Positions 7,859 through 16,127 of a stretch of 50,433 bases of DNA are shown here, piece by piece (the first letter of the stretch is position 1; every line of letters begins with the position of its first letter). The notes beneath the pieces are model-generated. The model was given only the letters and a program-made list of their open reading frames with translations. It did not search any database and was not told the origin of the DNA. This DNA is from Thiothrix phosphatis (GTDB lineage: Bacteria > Pseudomonadota > Gammaproteobacteria > Thiotrichales > Thiotrichaceae). Location of the stretch: NCBI RefSeq assembly GCF_035668035.1, contig NZ_JAYMYJ010000137.1:1-50433 (forward strand), written 5' to 3'. The position numbers and the translations under genes are program-made.

Positions 7859-10017
7859 AAAAGCGTTTCTGGCAATGGCTGCCGGTGGCAGTGGTGTTTT
7901 TCCTGCTGCTGGTGTCGCTGTCGCTCCTGAACCTGACGACCCTCAGCCCGGAAAAAGCCCAGCGCTACGGTGACTGGCCGCTGTACCTGACCTCCCTGCT
8001 GCTGGCGTTGCTGAGTGGCATTATCCTGGTCAACCTGACGCGGGTCTTCAACCAATGGCGCACCCGCCAGGCAGGCTCGCGCTTCACCCTGCGGCTGATG
8101 ACGGGGTTTTTGATCCTCACCTTGTTGCCCGTCCTGTTCGTGTCACTGTTTTCCATCAACCTCATTGGCACCCGCATCGACCGCTGGTTCGCGGTGGAAA
8201 TCGGGCAGGCGCTGGATGACGCCCTGCACCTCAGCCAGTTGGCGTTGGCCACCCGCAAGCAGGAGCACTTGGCGGATTTGGAGCAGCTCAAGCGCAATAT
8301 CCAGGGGCTGGACACCTACGGCATCGCCGAGCAGATGGAACAGTTCCTGTCCTTGGGTGCCAGCGAGGTGCTGCTGATCGACAATTCCCAGCGGCTGGTG
8401 GCGCAGGCGATGGAGGACACCACCACCCTGATCCCGCACCTGCCTGACCGCAGCGTGTTCCGCACCCTGCAAACCCGCACCTATTTCTACAAGCTGGAGC
8501 CGGAAGGGGCGGACAAATTGTCCTCCCGTGTCGCCCTCAGCACCCGTTATGGCGAACAGAACCAGTACAGCGGCGTCCTGACCGCGCTGTTCCCTGTCCC
8601 CGAGCTGGAGAAAAGCCTGACGGACAGCGTGGAAAACGCCCAGCGCGAATACGGCAACCTGGTCTACCAACGGGATGCCATCAAGGATGCGTTCCGCCTC
8701 ACGATCTTGGTGATCATGGTATTGACCACGTTGTTCTCACTCTGGGCGGCGTTCGTCTTTTCACGCCGCCTGACCCGCCCGGTGCGCACGCTGGTGGAAG
8801 GCACGCTGGCGGTGGCCGCCGGGGATCTGGACAAGAAAATCCCGGTTTCCGAACGTGACGATTTCAGCCTGCTGGCGCGCTCCTTCAACACCATGACCAA
8901 ACGCCTGTCTGACGCCCGCCAGGAACGCGAACAGGCGCGCCGCCAGTTGCAGCAGGAACACGATTACCTGCATGTGGTGCTGGAGCACTTGTCTTCCGGC
9001 GTCATCACCCTGGATGAAAGTGGCGTTGTCCGCCGGATCAATTCCGCCGCTGGCAATATCCTGCGCCAGCCAGTGCAGGAGCACGTCGGCAAAACCTTGC
9101 CGGAGTTGAGTGCCGCCTTGCCGAAATTGCAGGCGTTCCTGAACACGGCGCAGGCCCATTTGCAGGCCGCCAACACCGCCGACTGGCAATCTGAAATCAC
9201 CCTGACCACCGAGGAAGGCAAGCTGATCCTGGTCTGCCGGGGAGCGCCCTTGCCCGCCGCCGCATCCGCCCAGCAAGGCTCGGTGCTGGTGTTCGACGAC
9301 GTCACCGACCTGATCCAGGCCGAACACGACGCCGCCTGGGGGGAGGTTGCCCGGCGTCTGGCGCACGAAATCAAGAACCCGCTGACCCCGATCCAGCTTT
9401 CCGCCGAACGCTTGACCCGCAAGCTGGCAGGGGAGCTTGGCGAAGAGTCTTCCAACTTCCTCAAACGCATGACCAACACCATTATCCAGCAGGTCGACAA
9501 CCTCAAGTCGATGGTGAACGCCTTCAGCGATTACGCCCGCGCCCCCAACCTGCATTTGCAGGCCGCCGACTTGAATGGGTTGGCGCAGGAGGTGGTCGAA
9601 CTGTACCGCGTCAACGAAGGCCAAGTGCGTCTGGAACTGCAACTGGACAGCCAACTGCCCATCTTGCAATTGGACATCCACCGCATCCGCCAGTTGTTGG
9701 TCAACCTGATCAAGAATGCGCTGGAAGCGTTGGAGGAAAACCATGTCAGCAATGGCGTCATTACCCTCGCCACCCAGCACCAGCCAGAGGCCAGGCAGGC
9801 CATCCTCAACATCCAGGACAACGGCCCCGGCATTCCCGCCGACCTGTTGCCGCGCCTGTTTGAGCCTTATGTCACCAGCAAGCACAAAGGCACCGGCCTG
9901 GGCCTGGCGATTGTGAAAAAAATTGTGGAAGAACACGGCGGCCATTTGACGGCGCGCAATCATGACAACGGAGGCGCTATAATCAGCGTAAGATTTTCAT
10001 ATACCCCCCCACCCTAA
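7843..10017 (+). CDS. ntrY: NtrY-like membrane sensor histidine kinase
   Basis: A 724-residue histidine kinase. Two or three hydrophobic segments at the N-terminus (about 10-100) precede a sensor region and another membrane segment near residue 285-305. Then follow a HAMP domain (SRRLTRPVRTLVEG), a PAS-like domain, a HisKA box (RRLAHEIKNPLTPIQ, phosphoacceptor His at about 508) and an HATPase domain (NLIKNALEAL, DNGPGIP, GTGLGLAIV). The architecture matches NtrY, the partner of NtrX. The GTG at 7843 overlaps the upstream gene by 16 bases; an alternative GTG at 7855 gives a four-base overlap. The last residues (SYTPPP) and the stop codon are supplied by a palindromic repeat, so the C-terminus may have been altered by its insertion. 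Confidence 0.9.
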   Translation: MADTVKKRFWQWLPVAVVFFLLLVSLSLLNLTTLSPEKAQRYGDWPLYLTSLLLALLSGIILVNLTRVFNQWRTRQAGSRFTLRLMTGFLILTLLPVLFVSLFSINLIGTRIDRWFAVEIGQALDDALHLSQLALATRKQEHLADLEQLKRNIQGLDTYGIAEQMEQFLSLGASEVLLIDNSQRLVAQAMEDTTTLIPHLPDRSVFRTLQTRTYFYKLEPEGADKLSSRVALSTRYGEQNQYSGVLTALFPVPELEKSLTDSVENAQREYGNLVYQRDAIKDAFRLTILVIMVLTTLFSLWAAFVFSRRLTRPVRTLVEGTLAVAAGDLDKKIPVSERDDFSLLARSFNTMTKRLSDARQEREQARRQLQQEHDYLHVVLEHLSSGVITLDESGVVRRINSAAGNILRQPVQEHVGKTLPELSAALPKLQAFLNTAQAHLQAANTADWQSEITLTTEEGKLILVCRGAPLPAAASAQQGSVLVFDDVTDLIQAEHDAAWGEVARRLAHEIKNPLTPIQLSAERLTRKLAGELGEESSNFLKRMTNTIIQQVDNLKSMVNAFSDYARAPNLHLQAADLNGLAQEVVELYRVNEGQVRLELQLDSQLPILQLDIHRIRQLLVNLIKNALEALEENHVSNGVITLATQHQPEARQAILNIQDNGPGIPADLLPRLFEPYVTSKHKGTGLGLAIVKKIVEEHGGHLTARNHDNGGAIISVRFSYTPPP

Positions 10018-10103
10018 CCCTCCCCATAAGGGGGGAGTGGACAGCGGCTGCCGCTTCGCTCCCTTCACCTCTTGTGGGGGAAGGGCTGGGGATGGGGGGT
10101 AAT
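10001..10103. repeat. ~100-nt palindromic GC-rich intergenic element
   Basis: ATACCCCCCCACCCTAACCC and following C-run (10001-10025) are an imperfect inverted copy of the G-rich stretch at 10076-10103. Inside, CCCCATAAG (10022-10030) pairs with CTTGTGGGG (10071-10079) with one wobble, and GGGGAG pairs with CTCCC. The whole unit folds into one long hairpin. It resembles dispersed REP/MITE-like palindromes. It overlaps the 3' end of ntrY and lies just upstream of the ntrX ribosome-binding site, so it could affect relative expression of the pair. No second copy was noticed in this window. Confidence 0.7.
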
Positions 10104-10121
10104 ATCAAGGAGCAGGGAGTT

Positions 10122-11504
10122 ATGACAGCACAATACATCATGGTGGTGGACGACGAACCGGATATTCGCCAACTGGTCAGTGAAATCCTTGAAGATGAGG
10201 GCTACCGGGTCGTCACGGCTGAAAATGCAGACAAAGCCCGAGAATTGCACCGCAGCCGCAAGCCTGACCTGATCTTGTTGGACATTTGGATGCCAGGGCA
10301 AGATGGCATTTCCCTGCTCAAGGAATGGCGCGAAAACGACACCCTGTGTTGCCCGGTCATCATGATGTCGGGGCATGGCACCATCGAAACCGCCGTCGAG
10401 GCCACCAAGCTCGGCGCCCACGATTTCATCGAAAAGCCGTTGTCGATAGCCAAGATGCTGCTGACCATCAGCAATGCCCTGCGCTCCAGCCAGTTGGAAA
10501 AGGAAAACCGTGGCCTGCGCAAGCAAATGGCCGGTTCGCTGGAGCCGGTCGGTGGCAGCCAGACCATGCAGCGCCTGCGTGAACAGGCGCGCCGCATCGC
10601 CCAACATGACCCCCGCGTCTTGTTGTATGGCGAGCCTGGCGCGGGCAAGGAAATGTTCGCCCGCTACATCCACTCCCTCAGCAACCGCAAGCACAGCCCC
10701 TTTGTGCGCGCCGCCCTGTCCGCCAGCCGCAACGCCACCCATCCGTTGGGCAACCTGCTGTTTGGCAAGGAGGACAGCGGCAAAATCCAGTACGGCCTGC
10801 TGGATGAGGCCAACGGTGGCGCATTGTTCGTGGCGGAAATCTTCGAACTGGACAGCGACAGCCAGATCCGCCTGTTGAACGCGCTCAAGGAAAACCGTTT
10901 CATGCGCATGGGCGGCAGCGAATGGGTGGACATGGACATCACCCTGATGGTGGCGTCCTCCCATGACTTGCAGGATGACGTCAAAGGCGGCAAGTTCAGC
11001 GAGGAGCTTTATTACCTGCTGAACGTGGTGCCGCTGATGATCCCGCCGTTGCGCGAGCACCCGGAAGACGTGCCGGAACTGCTGAATTACTATGTTGATG
11101 TGCTGACGGCGCAGGATGGCCTGCCGTACCGGCACATCACGCTGGCGGCGCAGAATTTCCTGCGCAACCATAGCTGGCCCGGCAATATCCGTGAATTGCG
11201 CAATCTGGTGCAGCGCCTGCTGATCCTCGGCACCGACACCGAAGTGTCGCTGGATGAGGCCGAAGAGGCGGTCGGCGCGCGCATCCCGGTCTTTTCGCAG
11301 GAAATCGGCCATATCCCGGAAAGCCTGTTCGACCTGCCGCTGCGGCAGGCGCGTGAGCAGTTTGAACACGACTACCTGATTTACCAGCTCAAACAGGCGG
11401 ATGGCAATGTCAGCAAACTGGCTGACCAGGTGCAGATGGAGCGCACCCACCTGTACCGCAAAATGCGTTCCCTCAACGTCGACCCGAAAAAATACGGACG
11501 CTAA
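10122..11504 (+). CDS. ntrX: NtrX-like response regulator with degenerate AAA+ domain
   Basis: The 460-residue product has a receiver domain (VVDDEPDIR; phosphoacceptor Asp54 in LLDIWMPGQDG; Lys105), a sigma-54-type AAA+ domain and a Fis-like C-terminal helix-turn-helix. The AAA+ domain keeps a Walker A (GEPGAGKE, 170-177). However, it has no GAFTGA loop (FGKEDSGKIQYG there), an Ala238 replacing the Walker B Asp (FVAEI for FLDEI), and FSEELYYLL where arginine fingers normally occur. ATP-driven activation of sigma-54 polymerase is therefore unlikely; a DNA-binding regulator independent of sigma-54 is more plausible. The start ATG follows AAGGAGCAGGGAG. An ORF extending upstream is only the palindromic repeat read through. 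Confidence 0.88.
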   Translation: MTAQYIMVVDDEPDIRQLVSEILEDEGYRVVTAENADKARELHRSRKPDLILLDIWMPGQDGISLLKEWRENDTLCCPVIMMSGHGTIETAVEATKLGAHDFIEKPLSIAKMLLTISNALRSSQLEKENRGLRKQMAGSLEPVGGSQTMQRLREQARRIAQHDPRVLLYGEPGAGKEMFARYIHSLSNRKHSPFVRAALSASRNATHPLGNLLFGKEDSGKIQYGLLDEANGGALFVAEIFELDSDSQIRLLNALKENRFMRMGGSEWVDMDITLMVASSHDLQDDVKGGKFSEELYYLLNVVPLMIPPLREHPEDVPELLNYYVDVLTAQDGLPYRHITLAAQNFLRNHSWPGNIRELRNLVQRLLILGTDTEVSLDEAEEAVGARIPVFSQEIGHIPESLFDLPLRQAREQFEHDYLIYQLKQADGNVSKLADQVQMERTHLYRKMRSLNVDPKKYGR

Positions 11505-11513
11505 ACGCACGCC

Positions 11514-12887
11514 ATGAAAATCCTGATCCTTGGCGCGGGGCAAGTGGGCCATTCCGTCGCTGCGTCATTGGCGCATGAAGACAACGACGTCACCATCGTT
11601 GACACCAACGCCGCCTCGCTACGGGATTTGCGCGAGAAGCTGGATATCCGGGTGGAAATCGGCCAGGCGTCCTACCCACGGGTGTTGGAGCGCGCCGGGA
11701 TCGCTGACGCCGACATGCTGATCGCCGTCACCAACAGCGACGAAATCAATATGGTCGCTTGTCAGGTGGCGCACACCCTCTACCACACGCCAACCAAGAT
11801 CGCCCGCATCCGCTCCTCCCACTACCTGGACCATCCGGAGCTGTTCAATGACGCCGCCGTGCCCATCGATGTGCTGATCAGCCCGGAACAACTGGTGACA
11901 GAATACATTTTTCGCCTGATTTCCCATCCTGGTGCTTTGCAGGTGCTCAATTTCGCTGACGGCAAGGTGCAGGTCGTCGGGGTCAAGGTGCTGCACGACG
12001 GCCCATTGGTCGGCCATCCGCTCAAGGATCTGCATGAGCACATGCCGGGCTTGCAGGCGCGGGTGGCGGCCATGTTCCGCAAGGGCAAGCCGCTCACGCC
12101 CACCCAGGACACGGTGGTGGAAGCCCATGATGAAATCTTCCTGATTGCCAGCCCCAAGCATATCCGCTCCATCATCAGCGAGTTGCGCAAGCTGGACAAA
12201 CCCTACAAGCGCATTATGCTGGCGGGCGGCGGCAACATTGGCAACCGGCTGGCGCGCCAGTTGGAAAATTCCCGCTATCAGGTCAAGATCATTGAAAAGA
12301 ACAATGAGCGCGCCGCCAAGCTGGCTGAACGGCTGGACAAGGCCATTGTGCTGGAAGGCGACGCGGCTGACGAAAGCCTGCTGATGGAGGAAAACATCGA
12401 GAACACTGATGTGTTCATCGCCATCACCAACGATGACGAGGCCAATATCCTGTCTTCCATGCTGGCGAAACGGCTCGGGGCCAAGCGGGTCATGTGCCTC
12501 ATCAACCGCCCAAGTTACATTGATTTGGTGGAAAGCAGCATTGATCTGGCCATTTCCCCCCAGCAGATCACCATCGGTGCCTTGCTGACCCATATCCGCC
12601 GGGGTGACATCGTGGCCGTGCATGCTTTGCGCCGTGGCTCTGCTGAGGCCATCGAAGTCGTTGCCCATGGCGACCGCAAGACTTCACGGGTGGTCGGCCG
12701 GAGGTTGGAAGAGATCAAACTGCCGCCTGGCGCCACCATCGCCGCCGTGGTGCGGAAAGAGGAAGTGTTGATGGCCTCACCGGATATTGTGCTCGAAGCC
12801 AAAGACCACATCATCATGTTCGTGACTGACAAACGCTATGTCCCTGCGGTTGAAAAACTGTTCCAGGTTGGCATCCATTACTTCTAA
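11514..12887 (+). CDS. trkA: Trk potassium uptake regulatory subunit TrkA
   Basis: A cytoplasmic NAD(H)-binding gating protein for the TrkH potassium channel. The 457 residues contain two tandem RCK modules. The first has the nucleotide-binding loop GAGQVGHSVA (about 7-16) and the second GGGNIGNRLA (about 239-248), each followed by a TrkA-C domain. The length is as in other two-module TrkA proteins. The ATG starts nine bases after the ntrX stop, and trkH follows 14 bases later, so trkA and trkH are probably co-transcribed with the ntrYX pair. Confidence 0.96.
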   Translation: MKILILGAGQVGHSVAASLAHEDNDVTIVDTNAASLRDLREKLDIRVEIGQASYPRVLERAGIADADMLIAVTNSDEINMVACQVAHTLYHTPTKIARIRSSHYLDHPELFNDAAVPIDVLISPEQLVTEYIFRLISHPGALQVLNFADGKVQVVGVKVLHDGPLVGHPLKDLHEHMPGLQARVAAMFRKGKPLTPTQDTVVEAHDEIFLIASPKHIRSIISELRKLDKPYKRIMLAGGGNIGNRLARQLENSRYQVKIIEKNNERAAKLAERLDKAIVLEGDAADESLLMEENIENTDVFIAITNDDEANILSSMLAKRLGAKRVMCLINRPSYIDLVESSIDLAISPQQITIGALLTHIRRGDIVAVHALRRGSAEAIEVVAHGDRKTSRVVGRRLEEIKLPPGATIAAVVRKEEVLMASPDIVLEAKDHIIMFVTDKRYVPAVEKLFQVGIHYF

Positions 12888-12901
12888 AGGCAGGTCAGCC
12901 C

Positions 12902-14353
12902 ATGCAGTTCAAGGCCATTCAGCGCATTTTGGGGTTGTTGCTGATGCTGTTCAGCCTGACCATGCTGCCGCCTATCATGGTCGGTTGGCTGATGGGGGAT
13001 CCAGACCTTTCCCCCTTCTGGGACGCGGGCGGCGTCCTGTTTGTCACCGGCATTGTCCTGTGGGTGCCGGTCAGGCGGGTTCATGCCATCCTGCGCACCC
13101 GGGACGGTTTTCTGTTGGTGACATTGTTTTGGGTGGTGTTGAGCCTGGCAGGGGCCCTGCCTTTTGTCTTTTCCGACGCGGTGGCCGCCAGTTTCACCGA
13201 TGGGGTGTTTGAAACCGCTTCGGGGCTGACCACCACCGGCGCGACGGTGTTTATTGGGCTGGATGGTTTCCCCCGTTCCATCCTGTTTTGGCGCACGGAA
13301 CTGCATTGGCTGGGCGGGATGGGTGTGATCGTGCTGGCGGTGGCCATCATGCCGATGTTGGGCGTCGGTGGCATGCAGATTTACAAGGCGGAAGCCCCCG
13401 GCCCGATCAAGGACGCGAAACTGGAGCCGCGTATTGCCGAAACCGCCAAATTGCTGTGGTACACCTACCTGGCCTTGACCATCCTGTGTGTGCTGGCGTT
13501 CCGCCTCGCTGGGATGGATTGGTTTGATGCCATCGGCTACAGCTTTTCCACGTTGGGAACCGGCGGGTTCGCCAACCATGATTCCAGCTTGGCGTATTTT
13601 TCCAATCCGGCTATCCACTATATCGCCGTATTGTTCATGTTTTTGGCGGGCGCCAATTTTGGCCTGCATTTCATTGTTTGGCGCAGCGCCAGTTTCAAGC
13701 CTTATCTGGAAGATTCCGAATTCCGCTTTTATTTCCTGCTCACCGCCGCCGCCATCCTGGTTGTGGCGCTTTCCTTGTATGCTTATGGCACGTATCCTGA
13801 CCCATTTGATGCCTTGCGTTATGCTTCTGTCCAGGTTGTTTCCGTGCTTACCAGCACTGGGCTGGTGCTGGGCGACCATTCGGTGTGGCCCTCGTTCCTG
13901 CCCATATTCATTACCTTGTTGGTCACCAGCGGGGGCTGTTCCGGCTCAACTGGCGGTGGCATGAAGTCCATCCGCTTCCTGCTGCTGCTGAAACAGGCCA
14001 TCCGCGAAATCAACTTGCTGGTGCATCCGCGCGCGCATATCCCGATCAAGGTCAACGGGCAGGTGGTGGATGAACAGGTGGTCAAAGGCGTGTGGGGGTT
14101 CTTTTTCATTTATGCCGCGTTGTTCATCCTGTTCATGCTGGGGTTGATGGCGGACGGGCTGGATCAGGTGACGGCATTTTCGGCGGTCGCGGCCACCATC
14201 AACAATATGGGGCTGGGGCTGGGCGATGTGTCCGCCAACTTTGCGCCACTGAGTAATTTTTCCAAATGGTGGCTGTCGCTGTGCATGATCATGGGGCGGC
14301 TGGAGTTGCTGACAGTGTTGGTCTTGCTGACGCCAGCTTTTTGGCGGCGGTAG
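12902..14353 (+). CDS. trkH: Trk potassium uptake transmembrane subunit TrkH
   Basis: The integral-membrane, ion-conducting subunit of the Trk system. The 483-residue product is rich in hydrophobic segments and has four pore-loop regions with the filter glycine: SGLTTTGATVF, FSTLGTGGFAN, LTSTGLVLGD and INNMGLGLGD. AAAGGCAGG precedes the ATG. It directly follows trkA, its gating partner. Its TAG stop abuts the stop of the convergent fructosamine kinase gene with no spacer. Confidence 0.95.
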   Translation: MQFKAIQRILGLLLMLFSLTMLPPIMVGWLMGDPDLSPFWDAGGVLFVTGIVLWVPVRRVHAILRTRDGFLLVTLFWVVLSLAGALPFVFSDAVAASFTDGVFETASGLTTTGATVFIGLDGFPRSILFWRTELHWLGGMGVIVLAVAIMPMLGVGGMQIYKAEAPGPIKDAKLEPRIAETAKLLWYTYLALTILCVLAFRLAGMDWFDAIGYSFSTLGTGGFANHDSSLAYFSNPAIHYIAVLFMFLAGANFGLHFIVWRSASFKPYLEDSEFRFYFLLTAAAILVVALSLYAYGTYPDPFDALRYASVQVVSVLTSTGLVLGDHSVWPSFLPIFITLLVTSGGCSGSTGGGMKSIRFLLLLKQAIREINLLVHPRAHIPIKVNGQVVDEQVVKGVWGFFFIYAALFILFMLGLMADGLDQVTAFSAVAATINNMGLGLGDVSANFAPLSNFSKWWLSLCMIMGRLELLTVLVLLTPAFWRR

Positions 14354-15247
14354 TCAGGTTTCGGCCAATAGCTGTTCCGTCATGCGGGCGGCCTGCATTC
14401 CATAACTGCCGCCAAACAGGTTGAAGTGGTTGAGGATATGGTAAAGGTTATAGAGCGTCTTACGCACCGCATAACCCTGATCCAGCGGCCAGCTGGCTTG
14501 ATAGGCGGAATAAAAACGTTCCCCAAAACCGCCAAACAATTCCGTCATCGCCAGATCAGCCTCGCGGTCGCCATAATACACCGCTGGGTCGAAAATGACC
14601 GGCCTGCCATCAGGCGTGTAGGCCAGGTTTCCACTCCATAGGTCGCCATGCAGCAAGGAAGCTGGTGGCCGGTAATGGGTAAAGAAAACCGCTAACCGCT
14701 CCTGCAAGCGCAACCCCTGTTCGTAAGCCCTGCCCGGATAGCCATTGCGCCTTGCCAGTCCGAGTTGGAAACCCAGCCGCTCCTGACGCCAGAATTCCAC
14801 CCAATCATTACACTGGCGGTTGGGCTGATGGGTTGCCCCGATGGTGTTGTCGCGGAACCGGCCGAAGTGTTCAGCCGTATGCCGGTGCATGGTGGCTAAT
14901 TGCTCCCCCGCTTGGTGTGGGTCGCCACTACTGCGCAAGTCAAGGTGTTCCAGAATCAGGTAGGCGTTGTTCGCCACCACGCCATAACCGAGCGGTTCTG
15001 GCGCATAGAGGGTGTTGGTTGCCCTGATTGCGTGCAAGCCATCCGCTTCGGCTGCAAACATTTCCAGCTTGCCAGCCTGATTCAGCTTGATGAACCAACG
15101 CGAACCATCCGCCAGTTCCGCTGTACACGCCTCATTGATGCAACCGCCGCTGGTGGGCTGGAGCGCCCGCAAATACGCGGAGTTTCCCACATGCCGTTGC
15201 AACACCGTTTCGATCAGGTTACTGGTCTGCTTTGGGTAGCCGTTCAT
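14354..15247 (-). CDS. Fructosamine kinase family protein
   Basis: A 297-residue member of the fructosamine/ketosamine-3-kinase family, related to aminoglycoside phosphotransferases, which phosphorylates glycated amines for deglycation. Visible motifs are GGCINEA near the N-terminus, FIKLN (ATP-binding Lys), LHGDLWSGN (catalytic loop with Asp) and IFDPAVYYGDREADLAM (metal-binding DxD-like loop). The start ATG at 15247 has GGAAGAGG just upstream; an ORF extension of 31 codons toward 15340 is rejected. It is convergent with trkH and divergent from the pseudopilin gene. The substrate in this organism is unknown. Confidence 0.88.
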   Translation of the reverse strand: MNGYPKQTSNLIETVLQRHVGNSAYLRALQPTSGGCINEACTAELADGSRWFIKLNQAGKLEMFAAEADGLHAIRATNTLYAPEPLGYGVVANNAYLILEHLDLRSSGDPHQAGEQLATMHRHTAEHFGRFRDNTIGATHQPNRQCNDWVEFWRQERLGFQLGLARRNGYPGRAYEQGLRLQERLAVFFTHYRPPASLLHGDLWSGNLAYTPDGRPVIFDPAVYYGDREADLAMTELFGGFGERFYSAYQASWPLDQGYAVRKTLYNLYHILNHFNLFGGSYGMQAARMTEQLLAET

Positions 15248-15369
15248 CCTCTTCCATCCTGCGCTGTGAGTCCGGTTCTGTATACTTTCCCCCACACGGA
15301 CGACGCGTATGGCAGGGATGCCTTCTCTTTCCTGAATCAAAAAATAACATATAGCGAAGGGAAAGCCTC

Positions 15370-15951
15370 ATGAGCAAGCCTAAACAAACCGGCATGACGC
15401 TGATTGAGTTAATTGTTACGTTCAGCATTGTCGCAATACTGGCTGCCGTAGCAGCCCCTTCCCTTAGCGAAATGATCAGCAACAACCGCCTGACGGCGCT
15501 TAACAACCAGATTGTGTCCACACTCAACTATATGCGCGGTGAGGCCGCCAAACGTGCTTATGATGTCACGATGTGTGTGCGGAATGCGAGTGGCACGGGT
15601 TGCTCCACCAACACTGCCGATGGTTTTGAAAACGGTTGGATTGTCTTCACCAACTGCAATCCCACAACCAACTCAACACCCGACACCACGACAAATGTGT
15701 GTGACTATAACGGCGACAATATCGCAGAGGCGCCAGAAGAAATCTTGTTGGACACCACGATGACGCTGGTTGGAGTCACCATTTCCAATAACCTCAGCAC
15801 ACCGCAAAGAATCAATTATAGACCCAATGGGATCGCGTCCAATGCAGGCACGCTGAATCTGCAATTAAACGGTGAAAGCCGCTACGCGATAACTATAGCA
15901 CCCCTGACAGGCCGCCTTTCCTCCTGCAAGGTAGGGACATCCGGCTGCTGA
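15370..15951 (+). CDS. GspH/FimT-family type IV pilin-like protein (minor pseudopilin)
   Basis: The 193-residue product has a class III prepilin signal: a short basic leader (MSKPKQTG) cut before MTLIEL, with Glu+5, then a hydrophobic helix (IVTFSIVAILAAVAAPSL). The remainder is a GspH/FimT-like beta domain with paired Cys (CVRNASGTGC) and a C-terminal TGRLSSCKVGTSGC, which could form a disulfide. Such proteins are processed by PilD and prime pilus or type II secretion pseudopilus assembly. It stands alone here, with no pil or gsp genes in view. AT-richer codons set it slightly apart from its neighbours. Confidence 0.85.
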   Translation: MSKPKQTGMTLIELIVTFSIVAILAAVAAPSLSEMISNNRLTALNNQIVSTLNYMRGEAAKRAYDVTMCVRNASGTGCSTNTADGFENGWIVFTNCNPTTNSTPDTTTNVCDYNGDNIAEAPEEILLDTTMTLVGVTISNNLSTPQRINYRPNGIASNAGTLNLQLNGESRYAITIAPLTGRLSSCKVGTSGC

Positions 15952-16066
15952 TCCAATCCCTTGCCGCATGAATTAAGATTTCATTGCGTGTTCACTCCGT
16001 TTGACGGAAAATTGCCATAGCATTTGCAACAATAAACATGCGCCAGATCAAGGCGAGGGTGATAAA

Positions 16067-16094
16067 TTTCCGGCATAATATTTGCATGTATAAT
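16067..16094 (+). promoter_or_regulatory. Candidate sigma-70 promoter for pgi
   Basis: A perfect TATAAT at 16089-16094 is preceded immediately by TG. A weak -35 candidate (TTTCCG, 16067-16072) lies 16 bases upstream. It is 33 bases before the pgi ATG, which itself has AAAGGAGAG as ribosome-binding site. It probably drives the glucose/glycogen cluster. Confidence 0.45.
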
Positions 16095-16127
16095 CATATC
16101 TGCCGGTAATGCAAGAAAGGAGAGTCC

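Noticed and set aside
10074..10121. Longer ntrX start producing MGEGLGMGGN...
   Set aside because: These codons are the G-rich arm of the palindromic repeat; the ATG at 10122 has a good ribosome-binding site and begins at the conserved receiver domain.
12902..14353. Short inverted C/G-rich tracts across the window as CRISPR or tandem repeats
   Set aside because: No regularly spaced direct repeats of 20 or more bases were seen anywhere.
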